Shown piece by piece: positions 40,016-51,716 of a DNA stretch of 64,000 bases (position 1 is its first letter; every line of letters begins with the position of its first letter). Position numbers and translations under genes: made by a program. The notes under the pieces were generated by a model. That model did no database searches. It had not been told where the DNA came from and saw only the letters and a program-made list of their open reading frames with translations. The DNA is from Monosporascus cannonballus (taxonomy: Eukaryota > Ascomycota > Sordariomycetes > Xylariales), in the NCBI GenBank assembly GCA_004154925.1, contig QJNS01000093.1:124001-188000 (forward strand). Direction: 5' to 3'.

Positions 40016-40673
40016 CGTCCTAGTTAATAATCGACAAGTTATTAACCGAGATATGGGGCCAATCAGCCGTAACTTGTATTAACGTAATAGCCGTAACGGC
40101 GGCCTCTAACTGTTCTTATTTCCGACGTTTTTATTCCTTTAATTTATTTAAGGATTAAAATTTACGTTATATTATAACAATGCTCTTTAAACGAACCAGC
40201 GTTTTTTGCTTACGCAAGTAAATAGAACGGGAAAAAACTGTATATATTTTTTCCTAATAATAACGTTAAACCTTAAAGTAAAGTCGTTAAAACTTTAACA
40301 AACGTTTCTTAGTAAACGCTTTTTTTCGTTCTAAGCGTTAATGCTCCCGATAAATATTTTACAAAGAAAAGATGGGTACGCCGGTATTATCGTAAAACCG
40401 ACTTCGATTAATATCTTCCTTATATCTTAAAACGTTTTCCATTATTTTACACCTTATATTTTTCGAAAAATAATAAAAGTAAGGCATAATTTTGTATCCG
40501 AATTCGTCAAAGGCTTCTATGAGGTCAACGCAACGAACGGTAAAAAAACGAGAAACGTAACGAATTTTGGAAATACAGGACGATATAATTAAAAACAAAA
40601 AAAGGTACTTACTAAACAAAAAAAAAAGAGAAAATTTTTAACAGTAAGATTTTTTTTAAAAAAAAGGAGGGCG

Positions 40674-41048
40674 TATTATAAACTAATAAATTTCGGCCTT
40701 AAAAACGGTTAAATAAGGATTATACGGGTTACTTTCGTAATTACATAACGGTAATTATTGTTAAGACGATAATTATTAGTAATTAAAAATAATCCCAAAT
40801 GATCGTAGTCATTATTAACTGCATAATTATAAGTAATTAAGCCCGTAAAAATCAGGATATATACGTTTATTGTTGCTATACTTTAAATAATTTCAGCTTG
40901 CAATATAACACCGTTACCAAAGGCACCCTTGGAATTACGAGACGTAACACGATTACTGTATTAATTGCTTAGATTCCCAAGATACTCCTGCCAACATAAA
41001 CCCGTACGACTAAGGTTTAATAGTTGGTTAAACCCCCTAGCCGTCACA
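40674..41048 (+). repeat. element A 3' LTR
   Basis: It is 375 bp long, starts TATTATAAACTAATAAA (decayed), ends CCGTCACA and is followed by TACTG. The 3' half is better preserved than the 5' half. The plus-strand frame at 40,965-41,222 crosses its end and is not a gene. Confidence 0.85.
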
Positions 41049-41053
41049 TACTG

Positions 41054-41865
41054 CCGCCAACAGATTTTTCCATTTTCTTACCGAATTATTTTCGTCGCAA
41101 TACGTCCCTTTTGCAAAGTTACTGGTTTTTCTTATAAATATTCGCTATTTAGCATTAATTCGATATTAATCTTATATAAGCCCAATAATTATCCATTTAA
41201 TTTATATATATTTGTACCATAACTAAAATTCGGAATATGCTATATTAATGCGTTGTAATGTATTTATATATTCCTAATTGTTTTTTACTTTCCATAAATT
41301 ATCCAGCTTATATTTAACGGGATAATTAAAATAAGCGTTATTAAAATTCATTTAAATATGTCCTAAGCTAAAAATAAGTACATGCTTTAAATATTTATAT
41401 CAAACAAATCTTAAGGCGATCGAATAAAAATAATCGCCAAAACTTACACCTATTAATACGCTATTACTAAATATATACTGCGCAATTATTACGCATAAAT
41501 TATACAAATGCTTACTTCTTACTTGCGTAATATCCATATTCTAAGTAAGATATGAAATTGTACTATCGGAAAAATCCATATAATATTATTTCACAAACTT
41601 TTGCGAAATATTTATTAAATTTTTAAAAATTCATTGGAAGATTTTTCAATTTATTTACTAGGTATTTAACGTAGTAATAACATAAATAAATAAAAAAGTT
41701 ATTGCTAAGTATTAATTTATATAAAATTTCTCATATATTTAACAATTACTGAATAATTATTTCTTGTTTACTTTTAAATTCTTTGGTCTATCTAATTATA
41801 ATAAATACGTTAGCCTTATTATGGCCCATTTTGAATAAAAGGTCCCTTTTAAAGTAACGTTAAGC
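41054..41865. other. host intergenic tract between elements A and D
   Basis: About 0.8 kb without a gene, moderately AT-rich. It contains the same short words as the other host islands ('tactgcgcaattattacgc', 'aaatgcttacttc', 'ttattgctaagtatt'). It is bounded by the right target duplication of A and the left one of D. Confidence 0.5.
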
Positions 41866-42300
41866 TGTTGCAGGAACAGGGGTTCCTATCTCGAAGAAAC
41901 CAACCTTTAAAGGCCTAGCGCAGACTTGTTGCGGCTAAATTACGGACAGAAAGGCTTCGCCCTTAAGGTGATCTAATTAATTTAGATAATTTAAGTAATT
42001 TGGACCATATTACATAAATCATATAAATCACAGAGATTTACGACATATTTACTTTAGGAATTAGGATATATCAAGAATCGGTCTTTTATATAAATAGCAT
42101 TTATTTAATTTTGTTTTTTAATTATTAATTTAAGCTTTTAACTTAAAAATAATTGTACCGTTTTTTAATTAAAAGAATACTTAAAATCTCTTTAACCAAT
42201 AAATTATTAAATTATTCTTTACCTTATTATTATCTGCAAATTAAAGCCTTTTTCGAATATTGTTTATACCACTAGGTAGATATATAATAGGTTTATTATA
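41866..42300 (+). repeat. element D 5' LTR
   Basis: It is 435 bp long. It aligns along its whole length with 49,397-49,825 through blocks such as 'CGAAGAAACCAACCTTTAAA', 'GGCCTAGCGCA' and 'CGGCTAAATTACGGAC'. It is more mutated than the 3' copy. Confidence 0.9.
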
Positions 42301-42389
42301 TTTTAATGGCTCCTTAATTAATAACCGAGAAATAATATACCGCCTAATTAGGGCATACGTTTCCCTGAACTTAATGTAAATAATAACAT

Positions 42390-43620
42390 AAGATAAAGCT
42401 CAGAAAATAAATAATATACTTAATCGCCGTTATTAACTAGTAAAGTGTTTTTAATAAGACTTAATGATTTAGCTTTTATTAAAAACATTTTCCAACAAAT
42501 TAATAATATGGTACCTCTTATTACCCGATTCTAAGAACGACCTTTTTCTTTTATAACTCCAGCAGTAATCTACCCCGATTTCTAAGGATATTATTAAAAT
42601 TCAGAGGAAAAATTCAAAACGGGAAAAAAATTAAGGAAAAGGTTAAGAAAAAATATAGGGCAAAATTCCAGAAAGAAAAAGGAACCGACTCTTAATAGGG
42701 GACTATATATCTTAATAATAAAGGTCAGAGCCCTAAAAAAAAATGCTAAGTTCGCTTAATAGCAAAAAGCCTCGACCTTACTATTATTTAATCCGAATTA
42801 AAAATGTGAAAAAATTATTTCATATCTTAATTACCATAAAATGCCGGACGTCAAAGACTATAAGCCAACTTTTTCCAAGCCCTATAACGAATTAAAGAAC
42901 CCGAAAGGATTCCTAGTTTAAGCTAGATTTTACCTTAAGTTTTATGAAAGTTTTCTAACTAAGAATTATTAGAAAATAATAGCCATTTTTTAGCTACTTA
43001 CCGGAAAATTTTTTTTATAGTTCGAACCTATTATAAAAAACTATTTGCAAAACTACCCCGAAAGAATTTCAGACATAAGCAACTATAATTTTAACAAATA
43101 ATAATATTTCGAAAAAAAATAAATACTTTATTCGGAAACCCAAATAAAGAATAATATATGATTAAATATCTTTATTTTCTTCGCTAAATTAGGTTAATAT
43201 CCGAATATACGATTAAGTTTAATCGTTTGGTAATTATTTCAAATTTGCTAAAAAGTACACTATTTTATCCTTATTATAACAGATTAAAGCTTTAAATTAA
43301 GGACGAACTATATATGGAACCCAAAATGAAATCTTTTGCGGAATATATAAATAAGGTTATTATTGCCGACCGACATACCTTTAATCAGTACCTTAGGAAA
43401 AAAGGAACCAATAAAGGAAATAACGACAAAAGCTCCAATAACTGAACCAAGAAAGATAAAGGCAAATTTTAAAAGGAAATAAGTTCCGTTTCGAAAAAGC
43501 CTAAGAAAAACAAATCCAAAGTAAAATGTTTTAACTATAGCGAAAGGGGGTATTTTAAAAGCGAATATCGTTTTCCCGTTAAGAAAAATTCCAAAAAGGG
43601 AGGAATTCCTTAACTTTAAA
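42390..43620 (+). pseudogene. element D gag remnant with degenerate zinc knuckle
   Basis: A lysine-rich stretch (SFQRKIQ/KKKKEPTLNR-like readings) leads to a CCHC knuckle at 43,527-43,570. It reads C-F-N-Y-S-E-R-G-Y-F-K-S-E-Y, followed by basic residues. The family pattern is C-x2-C-x4-H-x4-C. The first Cys remains, while the second Cys, the His and the last Cys are all Tyr (TGC-to-TAC or CAC-to-TAC). The open frames on the minus strand here (43,308-43,643 and 43,616-43,816) are shadows. Confidence 0.75.
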
Positions 43621-44559
43621 AAAGAGCTAAAGCAACAAAACAAAAAACCGACAATAAAGCAAAAAAAAAAAAGAAAAAGAAATTAGTTCGACCTCCTTTC
43701 AGCCAGAATTCATTATTGCCACAACCACTTAGATCCGGAACGACATCCCAAAATTCAAAAATTATCTTATCTGCCAAAACCTTAAGGTTAAAGCCTATAA
43801 ATAATACCCAGGACAAACGGCTTCCAAGATAGCCATCAGACTAGGATGCTAATGTTACTTTGATTCCTAAAAGTATAAGATATATACAAAAAACGGCCAT
43901 TTTCGGCCAGATATTAACAACTATAAACGGTTATCCCCAAAGCTCTATAAGCTCTCAAAATATACCATTTACCCGAAAATACTAACGGTAAACCTTTATA
44001 ACCTGTTATATTTCATTATCTATTATACCGACGATTATCTCGTTTATTTCCGAACCAAAAAAATAATAACTTTTGGCCTAAATAGGACGAAAATATATTT
44101 ACCGAACTAGATAATACGTATTAATATATTGAAATTCCCCGATGGCCAAAATAGCTTAAGTCTTGCTATTTATACCCCGAATCAAAACGGAATGAGAAAG
44201 TTATATTACAAGGATGCTTATGTTATTTTCCGATACTTTACGTCCAACATAAACTTCTAGATATAGGAACACCTTTTTCGGAAATACACTTTTCCGACCT
44301 TATAACTTAAAAAGTGCAAAATTAAAAGTTTAGCCAAAAAAAACGAAAGTTTTCGGATGCCAATTAGCCAGAAAAAAATAATATAAATATATAAATAATT
44401 ACTATACCAAATCTGCCGTTAAAAAAACTCCAAAATAGAAACGTCTTTTCGTAAGCAGATAATATTAATTAAAAAACGGCCGAAGCCTTCGAAAGTAAGA
44501 TATCGAAAAGCTTTAACTTACAAAACCTTATACGAAACAACCAAGGGAATACGTAATCA

Positions 44560-44960
44560 GATTAAGATTTTTCTTTAATACGAAAGCAAAACTTTTAAAG
44601 TAATAATTCATTCCGGAACAAAACGTAATTTTATTTTTTCCGTAATAATAAAACAACATCAAATCTCTTGGAAATATAAATTATAGTTTTACAAATTACG
44701 CATAATAAATCATAACTTGTCCCCTTCCGAAACTGGACGAATTTTACGAGAAATAAAAGAATTTACTATACAAATTTAAAGATACCAAAAACGCGTTTTG
44801 CTGGATATCGCTAACATCTCTGGATACGATATCATTTTGGGAATACCTTGGCTTTATTTTAGCAACCTCCGGATTAATTAGAAAAAACAGATATTTTTCT
44901 GGGAAAACAAAATAGAAATATCGGAAAAAGATACTCGAAAAATTTGTTATATTATTAAGG
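44560..44960 (+). pseudogene. element D protease remnant
   Basis: Reads VIIHSGTKRNFIF near 44,602-44,640, at the place of the family's xVDSGAxxNFI active site. The catalytic Asp position is His here. Downstream LLDIANISGYDIILGIPWLY (about 44,800-44,860) matches the flap and C-terminal D-x-I-L-G-x-P-W signature. The minus frame 44,744-45,019 is a shadow. Confidence 0.7.
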
Positions 44961-45289
44961 AAGTACGGATCCCTAACCATACCCGAACGGTACCCCTGGA
45001 ATACTAAGAATTTAAACAATTATTGAAAAATAAAAAAATTATAAATTATTTTCTTATGGTTAATAAGACAAACGAATACTCATTAAAGAAAAATATTATT
45101 ATAAATTTCACAAAATTTATTATATAAACCCCGAAAAGATAAAAGCATTATAAAAAGGCATATAATTAAATTTAAAAAAAAATATCCAGCCTTTTAACTT
45201 TTCTGCAAAATATCCCGTTCCTATATACCAAAAACAAGAAATAATAAACAAAAAGTTAATAAACACGAAAACACTGTTTATCGAAAAGT

Positions 45290-45760
45290 AATCGATTATA
45301 AATAGCTAAATAACATCATTATCAAAAACGGATATCCCTTAATATTTATAAATACCTTGAAAAAGAATGCTAACAAAGCCAAATAATTTACAGCATTTGA
45401 TATTCGCGATAGTTACTACCGTATCGGAATAGCCAAAAGAAAATGGAAAACGGTATTCAAAATAATGTATGGACTTTACAAATACAAAGTAATGCTAATA
45501 GGACTTACTAACGTTCCCGCCAGTTTCTAAAGTTTGGTTATAATTATTCTCAGACAATTTCTGCATAAATTTGTGTTTGTTTACCTCGACGACATCCTCA
45601 TTTATTTTAAAACGCTAACAGAATATACGCAACATATAGCTTAAATGCTTAAAACTTTAAATAAAGCGAATATTCGAATTAACTTAGTTGTAAATATATA
45701 ACATACGCAAATATTGGATTTTCTAGGATTTACTTTTATTTTCGGTCAAATTCAAATTTA
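45290..45760 (+). pseudogene. element D reverse transcriptase remnant, catalytic box intact
   Basis: Readings IIIKNGYPLIFINTL, FTAFDIRDSYYRIGIAKRKW, KTVFKIMYGLYKYKVMLIGL, TNVPASF and FVFVYLDDILIYFKTLTEY are a textbook Ty3/gypsy RT. The YLDD catalytic box at 45,582-45,593 is unmutated, and the first catalytic Asp in AFDIRDSY is present. A stop replaces Gln after PASF and others follow. RNase H lies downstream. Confidence 0.9.
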
Positions 45761-47014
45761 ACGCTCTAAATTAAAAATAATTAAGAACTAACTTATCTCT
45801 AACAAAACAACCGTTACAAATATCCGACAAACCCTAAGGTTTACGGATTACGTATGCGGCCTAATTAAGTGATACAAAAATATGGTTAAACCATTAACGA
45901 AATTTACCTTTAAAAAAGACGTTAAGAAAAAAATTCGAACTCCTAGAAAAAGCTAAAAAAGCATTTCGGGAACTAAAAAAAACATTTATTAACAGACTTA
46001 TCGTTAAAATGCCAAACCCAGATAAAAAAAAGATTAAAAACCGGCGCTTTAAAATATGCCTTAAGTATGATTTCAAAATAATAAACAAATAACGGCAAAT
46101 AGTACCTAATAACATATTACTCGAAAATATCCCCAAATGCAAAACTTATATACCAAATTTACGATAAAAAATTACTAGTAATTATTAACGCTTTTAATGA
46201 ATAAAAACCATTTTAACGGCATAAAAAATTCCTTCGATATATATTTTAACCATAAAAACCTTACGCAATTTATGAAAATATAAGAACTAAAAAGGGAATA
46301 TAAAATATAAATATTTTTCTTTTTATATTTAACTTCAAAATTTATTATATTAAAGAAAAAAAATGTTTAAGCGGATATCCTTAGTTATGAAAAAGATTAC
46401 AATCCCAAATTCGCCCCGAAAAATATGCAAATATTATAATATAATAAGGACGATACCGTACGATTATGTAAAATAATAAAAGAATTAAGTACGGAACTTT
46501 TAATACGGTCCCCGAATTCCTATAATATAAAAAAACAAAAAAGATCTAAGAGCTAAAAAAAGTAACCAAAAAATTAATTACTATATCCTAGCCAAATTTA
46601 TGTTCCCAAAAATTAACAGGAACAATTTATAAAAGAATTTTACGAAAACCTACTGTACGAATACCAAGGAATTTTCAAAACCATTAAATAACTACAAGAA
46701 AAATATGATTTTCCGGAGCTACGCCAAATAATTAAAAAAATAATCAAAAACTACAATATTTGTAATAAGATAAAGGTAATACGCCATAAGCTCTACGGAT
46801 TGCTACAACTTACCGACATTCCTAATAAGGCATGGAACACCATAGCTTGGGACTTTATTATTAACTTATCTTTATCTAAAAACCCAATCGCTAAAATCGA
46901 ATACGACGGAATATCGGTGATTGTCGACAGATGTTATAATCTAACAGGTTGCGGCCTCGGGAAGCGGTCGTAACAAGAAAATGATTAAGCTATGTAGGTC
47001 AAGTCACGTGATGG

Positions 47015-47121
47015 CTTAACAGGATCGATCGTAAAGCCTATAGAGCCAGGTTCGACAAGATCGATCGTAAAGCCCATAAAACCAGGTTCGACAGGATCGA
47101 TTATAAAGCTCATAGAGCCAT
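47015..47121 (+). repeat. three tandem 36-bp units
   Basis: Units start at 47,015, 47,051 and 47,087. Each contains 'ACA(G/A)GATCGAT' followed by 'TAAAGC(C/T)', and a closing '(G/A)CCAGG'. The third is cut by the nested LTR. After the nested LTR, 'GCCGGGCTTGACGG' looks like the start of a further unit. Confidence 0.8.
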
Positions 47122-47443
47122 TGTTACGACCCAACAAGCCTCGGCCTTAAGAAACGGTCAAACAAGGATCACACGGGCCACCCTATGGGTCACGTGCCGG
47201 TGATCACTGCCAAGCCAGTGATCATAAGTAATCAAGCCAAGAAGGAGGAAGATATATACACTCATTATTTCCATAGTCTAGATAGCTTCGGCTTGCAATA
47301 CAACATCGTTACCCAAGGCACCCTTGGTATCACGAGACGTGACACGTTACTGTATCAATTGCTCAGATTCCCACGATACTCCTGCCAACATAAACCCGTC
47401 GACTTAAGGTTTAATAGTTGGTTAAACCGCCCAGCTCGTCACA
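47122..47443 (+). repeat. solo LTR of family A nested in the family-B solo LTR
   Basis: It is 322 bp long, TGTTACGACCC...GCTCGTCACA, and almost unmutated. It is the same family as the element A LTRs but about 50 bp shorter in the middle. Flanks GCCAT and GCCGG match only at 3 of 5 positions, so the target duplication is imperfect. The plus frame of 89 codons crossing it (47,185-47,454) has no homology to a gene that I recognise and is explained by the LTR. Confidence 0.8.
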
Positions 47444-48439
47444 GCCGGGCTTGACGGAATAAAAAAATTAAGTATAAGACGTTTATTATTTCCAGAATTT
47501 AGATAGCTTTAATTTGCAATACTTATTAATACCTATCGTTTGCAATATAACATTTCGCATCTTTGGTATTACGAAATGTAATACGATTACTGTATTTATT
47601 GCTTAGATTCCCACGATACTCCTGCCAACATAAACCCGTACGACTAAGGTTTAATAGTTGGTTAAACCTCTAGCTCGTCACAACAGACTAATCAAATATA
47701 AATACTTTCTATTTTTTTTTAAAAAAAAATACAACGGCAAAATAATTGGTTTATATTTTTATTAAGTATTACATTGATAAACATAAAATAATAAACAAAA
47801 TCATTTCTGACAAAAATACGTTTTTTACTTCGAAATTTGACATTAATTTCTTTAAACAAATTAATACTAAGCTTAAATTTTTAATAGCGTATTATCCTTA
47901 AACGGATAATCAAATAAAACGATTTAATCAAATTTTAAAATAATTGTTCTGGAATTATGTTAATTATTAACAAAATAAGGCGGTAAAATTTTTATTTCTA
48001 CCATAATTTATTTACAATATATTTGTTAACGAAAATATGGGCATACTTCCCCATATAACTATATACGGATATAATATAAAAACGGAACGACGTAAATAAT
48101 TGCTTAACGAAACGCCAAGAATTATTATAATTACCCCAAAAACAAAAACGTTAACCCCAGATCTCAAAAAAATCAAAGTTCGTTTCCATAACGAATTACA
48201 ATTCCTTTAATAACAAATAACCCAGTACTATAATAAAAAAACAATTACAGGATTAATTTTAACGAAATAACATAAGGTTTACTTATTACGCTAAGGACAA
48301 AACGTAATTTCGAACATTTTTTAAATTAAAACGAAAAAACTCAGTAACAAACTTAATTTTAAAAGCCTTGGCCCGTTTAAAATTCAAAAAACTATTTCCA
48401 AAGTTAACTATCGGCTATTGTTACCCAAAAACATAAAAA

Positions 48440-48700
48440 TACATCCTATTTTCCACGTTTCTTTACTTAAACCAGCATCCAAAAACGCCCCGTTGGAAAT
48501 AGATTTGGAACTGGGAAAAGATTTTAATAAGTTCGAAATCGAACAAATACTGGACTTTAGAATAATTAAAAAGAAAATTTAATGCCTAATTAAATAAAAA
48601 AGATATTTATACGAAAAAAATACGTAGGAACCATTTAACCACCTGACGAATACGATAAACCTGGTTAAGACGTTTTACCGCCAAAATCCTGACCGACCGT
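48440..48700 (+). pseudogene. element D integrase C-terminus and chromodomain
   Basis: Reads HPIFHVSLLKPASKNAPLEI, then FNKFEIEQILDFRIIKKKI, *CLIK*KRYLYEKNT*EPF and NHLTNTINLVKTFYRQNP. The established pattern is E-x-I-L-D-x-R, then YLVKWKGYPxxENTWEP. Both Trp positions of KWKGY and NTWEP are stops now, and Gln in IQY is a stop. The chromodomain shows D is a chromovirus too, but of a different LTR family from A/B. Confidence 0.85.
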
Positions 48701-49396
48701 TTCCAGTATGGCCAAAGTTATAGATAATAACGGTCCCCCACTTAAATTTAATCTTACAGCGCTCCAATCGAAAGAAACCGACGTTCCCATAACGGCGTCC
48801 ATCTCAAAAACAAGCTGCGCTTATTCCGCTTTTACGCGTCATTACTCCTCCTTTAATCTTTTCTGTTTTTTCAATTAATCCATTTCATAACCTTCCTTTA
48901 AAATCGCAAAAGCTTTTTTTAAGACGCCCTATTGCAAACGAAAACGTTTTAATCAATTAATAAACTTTTTTTTTTAGCAATTTCCTGGTATGCGGCCAAA
49001 ACTTCTTAATACGCAATTAAAATATTTTCCCACTTGCGTTATTTTTTACAAACGTTTGCGTTCCTCCTTAACTTTCATTAAAAATTTATATTTAATACGT
49101 TATAAGCTAAACGTTAACGATAAGTATAACAACCACAATTAAGGATTCCCGATATGAAAAAATAATTAAGTTCCCTTAGGCGGATATAATTCGAACATAC
49201 GATAACTTTAGAACCAAATTTTCCGATAAAATTTACACGGTTATTATACGTTTCGGGTTAATTTAAACAAGGTTTTTTTTGAATACGGCCTATTATAGTA
49301 AAGTTAACTGGAATATTTCCAAATCTTTCCAACAAAACAAAATAACAACTTACGGTTCTTATCTTTGGGACAAAGATTTTTGGAAAAAGGAAATAG
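48701..49396 (+). other. element D 3' non-coding region
   Basis: About 0.7 kb between the chromodomain and the 3' LTR, with no recognisable domain. It ends with the purine-rich run ggaaaaaggaaatag (49,382-49,396), the likely plus-strand primer directly before the LTR. Confidence 0.55.
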
Positions 49397-49825
49397 TATT
49401 ACCGGAACAAGGCTTCTTATTTCGAAAAAACCAACTTTTAACGGCCTAGCGCAAACCGTTCGCGGCTAAATTACGGACAAAGAGGCTTGGCCTTTACAGT
49501 GATCTAGTTGATTTAAGTAATCTAAGTAATCTGGACTAGATTACATAAATTACATAAATCTATAACATATTCACTTTAGGAATTGTGATATATAAAAAAT
49601 CGGTCATTTATGTAAATAATACTTACTTAGTTTCGTTCCTTAGTTATTAATCTAAACTCTTAATTTAGAGGTAACTGCACCGTTCTCTAATTGAGGAAAA
49701 AGTACCTGAAATCTCTTTAACGAACAGACCACTAAATCATTCTTCGCCCTATTGTTACATGCAAATCAAGACCCTTTTCGGATATTGCTTATACCTCCAG
49801 GTCGATGTATGACAGGTTCGTTACA
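49397..49825 (+). repeat. element D 3' LTR
   Basis: It is 429 bp long and better preserved than the 5' LTR, ending GACAGGTTCGTTACA. It is followed by TAGGC, matching TAAGC before the 5' LTR apart from one transition. Confidence 0.9.
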
Positions 49826-49830
49826 TAGGC

Positions 49831-51688
49831 CTAAAATACATAACCTATTTTTATATATAGCAAATAACTAGTTAATATAATTAATCTTTATTAAAAACAT
49901 GAATTTCTTTAATTTAACGTTTATAAGATTATCGATATTAATTAAGCTTAAGTGTTCGTTAAATTCCTATTTAATAATTATTTAACTAATGATATATTAT
50001 AAAATAACTAATTTATTAGCAAACTATCTTCCAGCTGGGCATTAGAAAATCCGTATTTGTTTAATTATTACTGCGAATTTATTTTTGTAATTTAAAAATG
50101 GGTATATTGTTCGCCAGATTTTTACGCCGACATATTTATTAATTAACCTTCTGAACAGAAAATGTAAGATAAATTATTTTAATCATTATTTAACAGTTAA
50201 TTAAAATATACGCAGCATTTATTTAGTCCTTACTGAAAACCGTTATGAGAATATTTAAGTTACCTAAAGCTTCCTTAATATCTTTTGCAATACTTTTAAG
50301 TATACGATTACATTTTGGCGGATAATACGTATAGGAACCCAAAAAAAATCAAAATAATCCAAGGATAACGAATATTAAATAAAAGCAGATATATATCGTA
50401 TTAAACTTGGCACTTATGTTTTTTTATTATGCCCGGTTCTTAAAGATAATCGAAAACTAACAAATACTTAATAATTATTTTGTATTTATTTTAAAAAGCT
50501 TTAATCTTTTTTAAATATAACACAAAAAGCTTTTTTTAGCTAATCTAAAAACAAAGTGAAATATTTTATATAATATTTGTTAAGTAAAAGCTGGTAAAAT
50601 ACTTTACGTTAATACGTAACGTATGTTAAGCAAAAGGTATTGCCGTATGCTAATTTTCCTGATCCGAAGAATAAGGGCAACTAATAAAGGAGTATTAGAA
50701 CAGATAAGCTAAAACACAGTATTTGTTAAGCAGTTGCTATATATATCTCTCCGCGTTGAAATACTAGGAATTTTTGCCCTTAATAACAAGCTTTATCAGA
50801 TTTAGAAAGTCGGCAAGGCAGACTTTCCTTATTCAAAAATATAGCAAATGCGTAATAAAAACTAATATATGTATTAGTGCTAAGTAGTTACTAAGCAATT
50901 GTTAAGCAGTTGCTAAATAGTTTTAAATTTAGTTCTTTGTTTCTTGGCAAATTAATTCGGTAACCCCTTTTTTTACGTCGAAGTTCCCGGTCTGTCGACG
51001 GTCCTATTTTAATTCAGAAATAATAGGCTTATCATATTTAGAGCAGTAACTAAGTATTTGCGTATGGGTATATTAGTAATGCTTTATGCCGAAACAGCTA
51101 TATTAGTAATAAAGTGTTTTGTTAACGTTTTTATCATTGTTATAATATAGTAAATATATGCTTAATAAATGCCAAATTATTGCTATAAGATAACTTACTT
51201 TAAAGCTTTAATTAATACTTCGTTCACTGAATTTTTGTGTCGATGTAAAAACTGAAGCTGGAAATAAAGATTTAGTAAATGCAAAGTAAATGGTAAGTAA
51301 GTGCCTCATCTTTGACATTTGGGCATACATCTATCTCTATTTTTCGTCGCGCGGCATTATTTGAACAATTGCTTGGTTTGGAATGCTAATAGAATAAGAA
51401 ATTCCTTCCATACTAGTATGGGGATAATAGGGAAACGCTAAATGGTTTTGTATTTCGTTCGCCGTCACTTGATATTTACTATTTGTTGAAAATATGATAG
51501 AAGCTTGTTCGGGAATAGTCTGGCAAATGTTAGGCAATAGCAGAGCAAATGCAGTGCAATTGCATACCTCTGGCAACCCTAAAACATCCCTTAGATTTTC
51601 AGCATCCCTCTAGGATGTGGTTTTTTCTGGTGGCTATAACCAGTCAACAATTGTGGAACAGATGTTCAGGATTTACTACGCACCCGAT
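49831..51688. other. host intergenic tract with clustered GCAATTGC/TTAAGCA words
   Basis: No gene is supported. A 79-codon minus frame (51,337-51,576) lacks a recognisable domain. Word density is highest here: 'gtatttgttaagcagttgc', 'actaagcaattgttaagc', 'agttgctaaatag', 'gtaaatgcaaagtaaatgg', 'ggcaatagcagagcaaatgc'. Composition improves toward the right end, next to the DNA transposon. Confidence 0.5.
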
Positions 51689-51691
51689 TTA

Positions 51692-51716
51692 GGTGGTGTT
51701 CGGGACACTTCAACAA
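51692..51716 (+). repeat. Harbinger left terminal inverted repeat
   Basis: The 25 bases pair with 55,268-55,292 with only a few mismatches. The inner GTGTTCGGGACA(C/T)TTCAACAA block is conserved with one transition. Confidence 0.85.

Larger units (their letters stand above)
34755..41048 (+). mobile_element. complete Ty3/gypsy chromovirus A with target duplication
   Basis: LTRs of 376 and 375 bp (34,755-35,130; 40,674-41,048) start TGTTACGACC/TATTATAAAC and end CGTCACA in the better copy. The 5-bp target duplication TACTG is perfect on both sides (34,750-34,754 and 41,049-41,053). A purine tract aaaaaaaggagggcg precedes the 3' LTR. Inside, in one direction, lie gag, aspartic protease, RT, RNase H, integrase and a C-terminal chromodomain. 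All are readable in pieces but interrupted by stops. Compared with B3 and B4 it lacks about 0.7 kb of gag near 35,925. The order and chromodomain identify a chromovirus. Confidence 0.9.
46932..47682 (+). repeat. solo LTR of family B inserted in element D integrase
   Basis: Starts TGTTATAATCTAACAGG and ends GCTCGTCACA. It is flanked by a perfect 5-bp duplication ACAGA (46,927-46,931 and 47,683-47,687). No internal retroelement sequence is present, so it is a solo LTR formed by LTR-LTR recombination. The 5' part is the best preserved example of the LTR that starts copies B1-B4. It contains three 36-bp tandem units and a second, nested LTR. GC content is clearly higher than the surrounding element. 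Confidence 0.85.
46400..48090 (+). pseudogene. element D integrase, split by solo LTRs
   Basis: The N-terminal part reads IIKNYNICNKIKVIRHKLYG, LLQLTDIP and AWDFIINLSLSKNP, then GISVIVDR up to 46,931. Past the insertion the frame resumes at 47,683 with LIKYKYFLF, IISDKNTFFTSKF, FLIAYYP*TDNQIKRFNQIL and NENMGILPHITIYGY. These are the HHCC finger, the WDFI core start, the SDK segment with the second catalytic Asp, and the HPQTDGQTER-like block. The join at the ACAGA duplication is in frame. Confidence 0.85.
41866..49825 (+). mobile_element. Ty3/gypsy chromovirus D, with nested solo LTRs
   Basis: LTRs of 435 and 429 bp (41,866-42,300; 49,397-49,825) begin TGTTGCAGGAACAGG/TATTACCGGAACAAGG and end TTATTATA/GTTACA. 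The flanks TAAGC and TAGGC form a 5-bp target duplication with one G-to-A difference. Coding order is gag with zinc knuckle (43.5 kb), protease (44.6-44.9), RT (45.3-45.7), RNase H (about 46.0-46.3), integrase (46.4-46.9, then resuming at 47.7) and chromodomain (48.5-48.7). The integrase is interrupted by a 751-bp solo-LTR composite. Net length without it is about 7.2 kb. Stops occur, but the mutation load is lighter than in the left third of the window. Confidence 0.9.

Noticed and set aside
43308..43816. two minus-strand frames of 111 and 66 codons
   Set aside because: Antisense to the gag zinc-knuckle region of element D, which is clearly coding on the plus strand.
47185..47454. 89-codon plus-strand frame
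   Set aside because: Falls in a solo LTR and ends just past its boundary; LTR sequence explains it.
51337..51576. 79-codon minus-strand frame
   Set aside because: Ordinary composition, but no domain and no support from neighbours. Could be chance in the host island.
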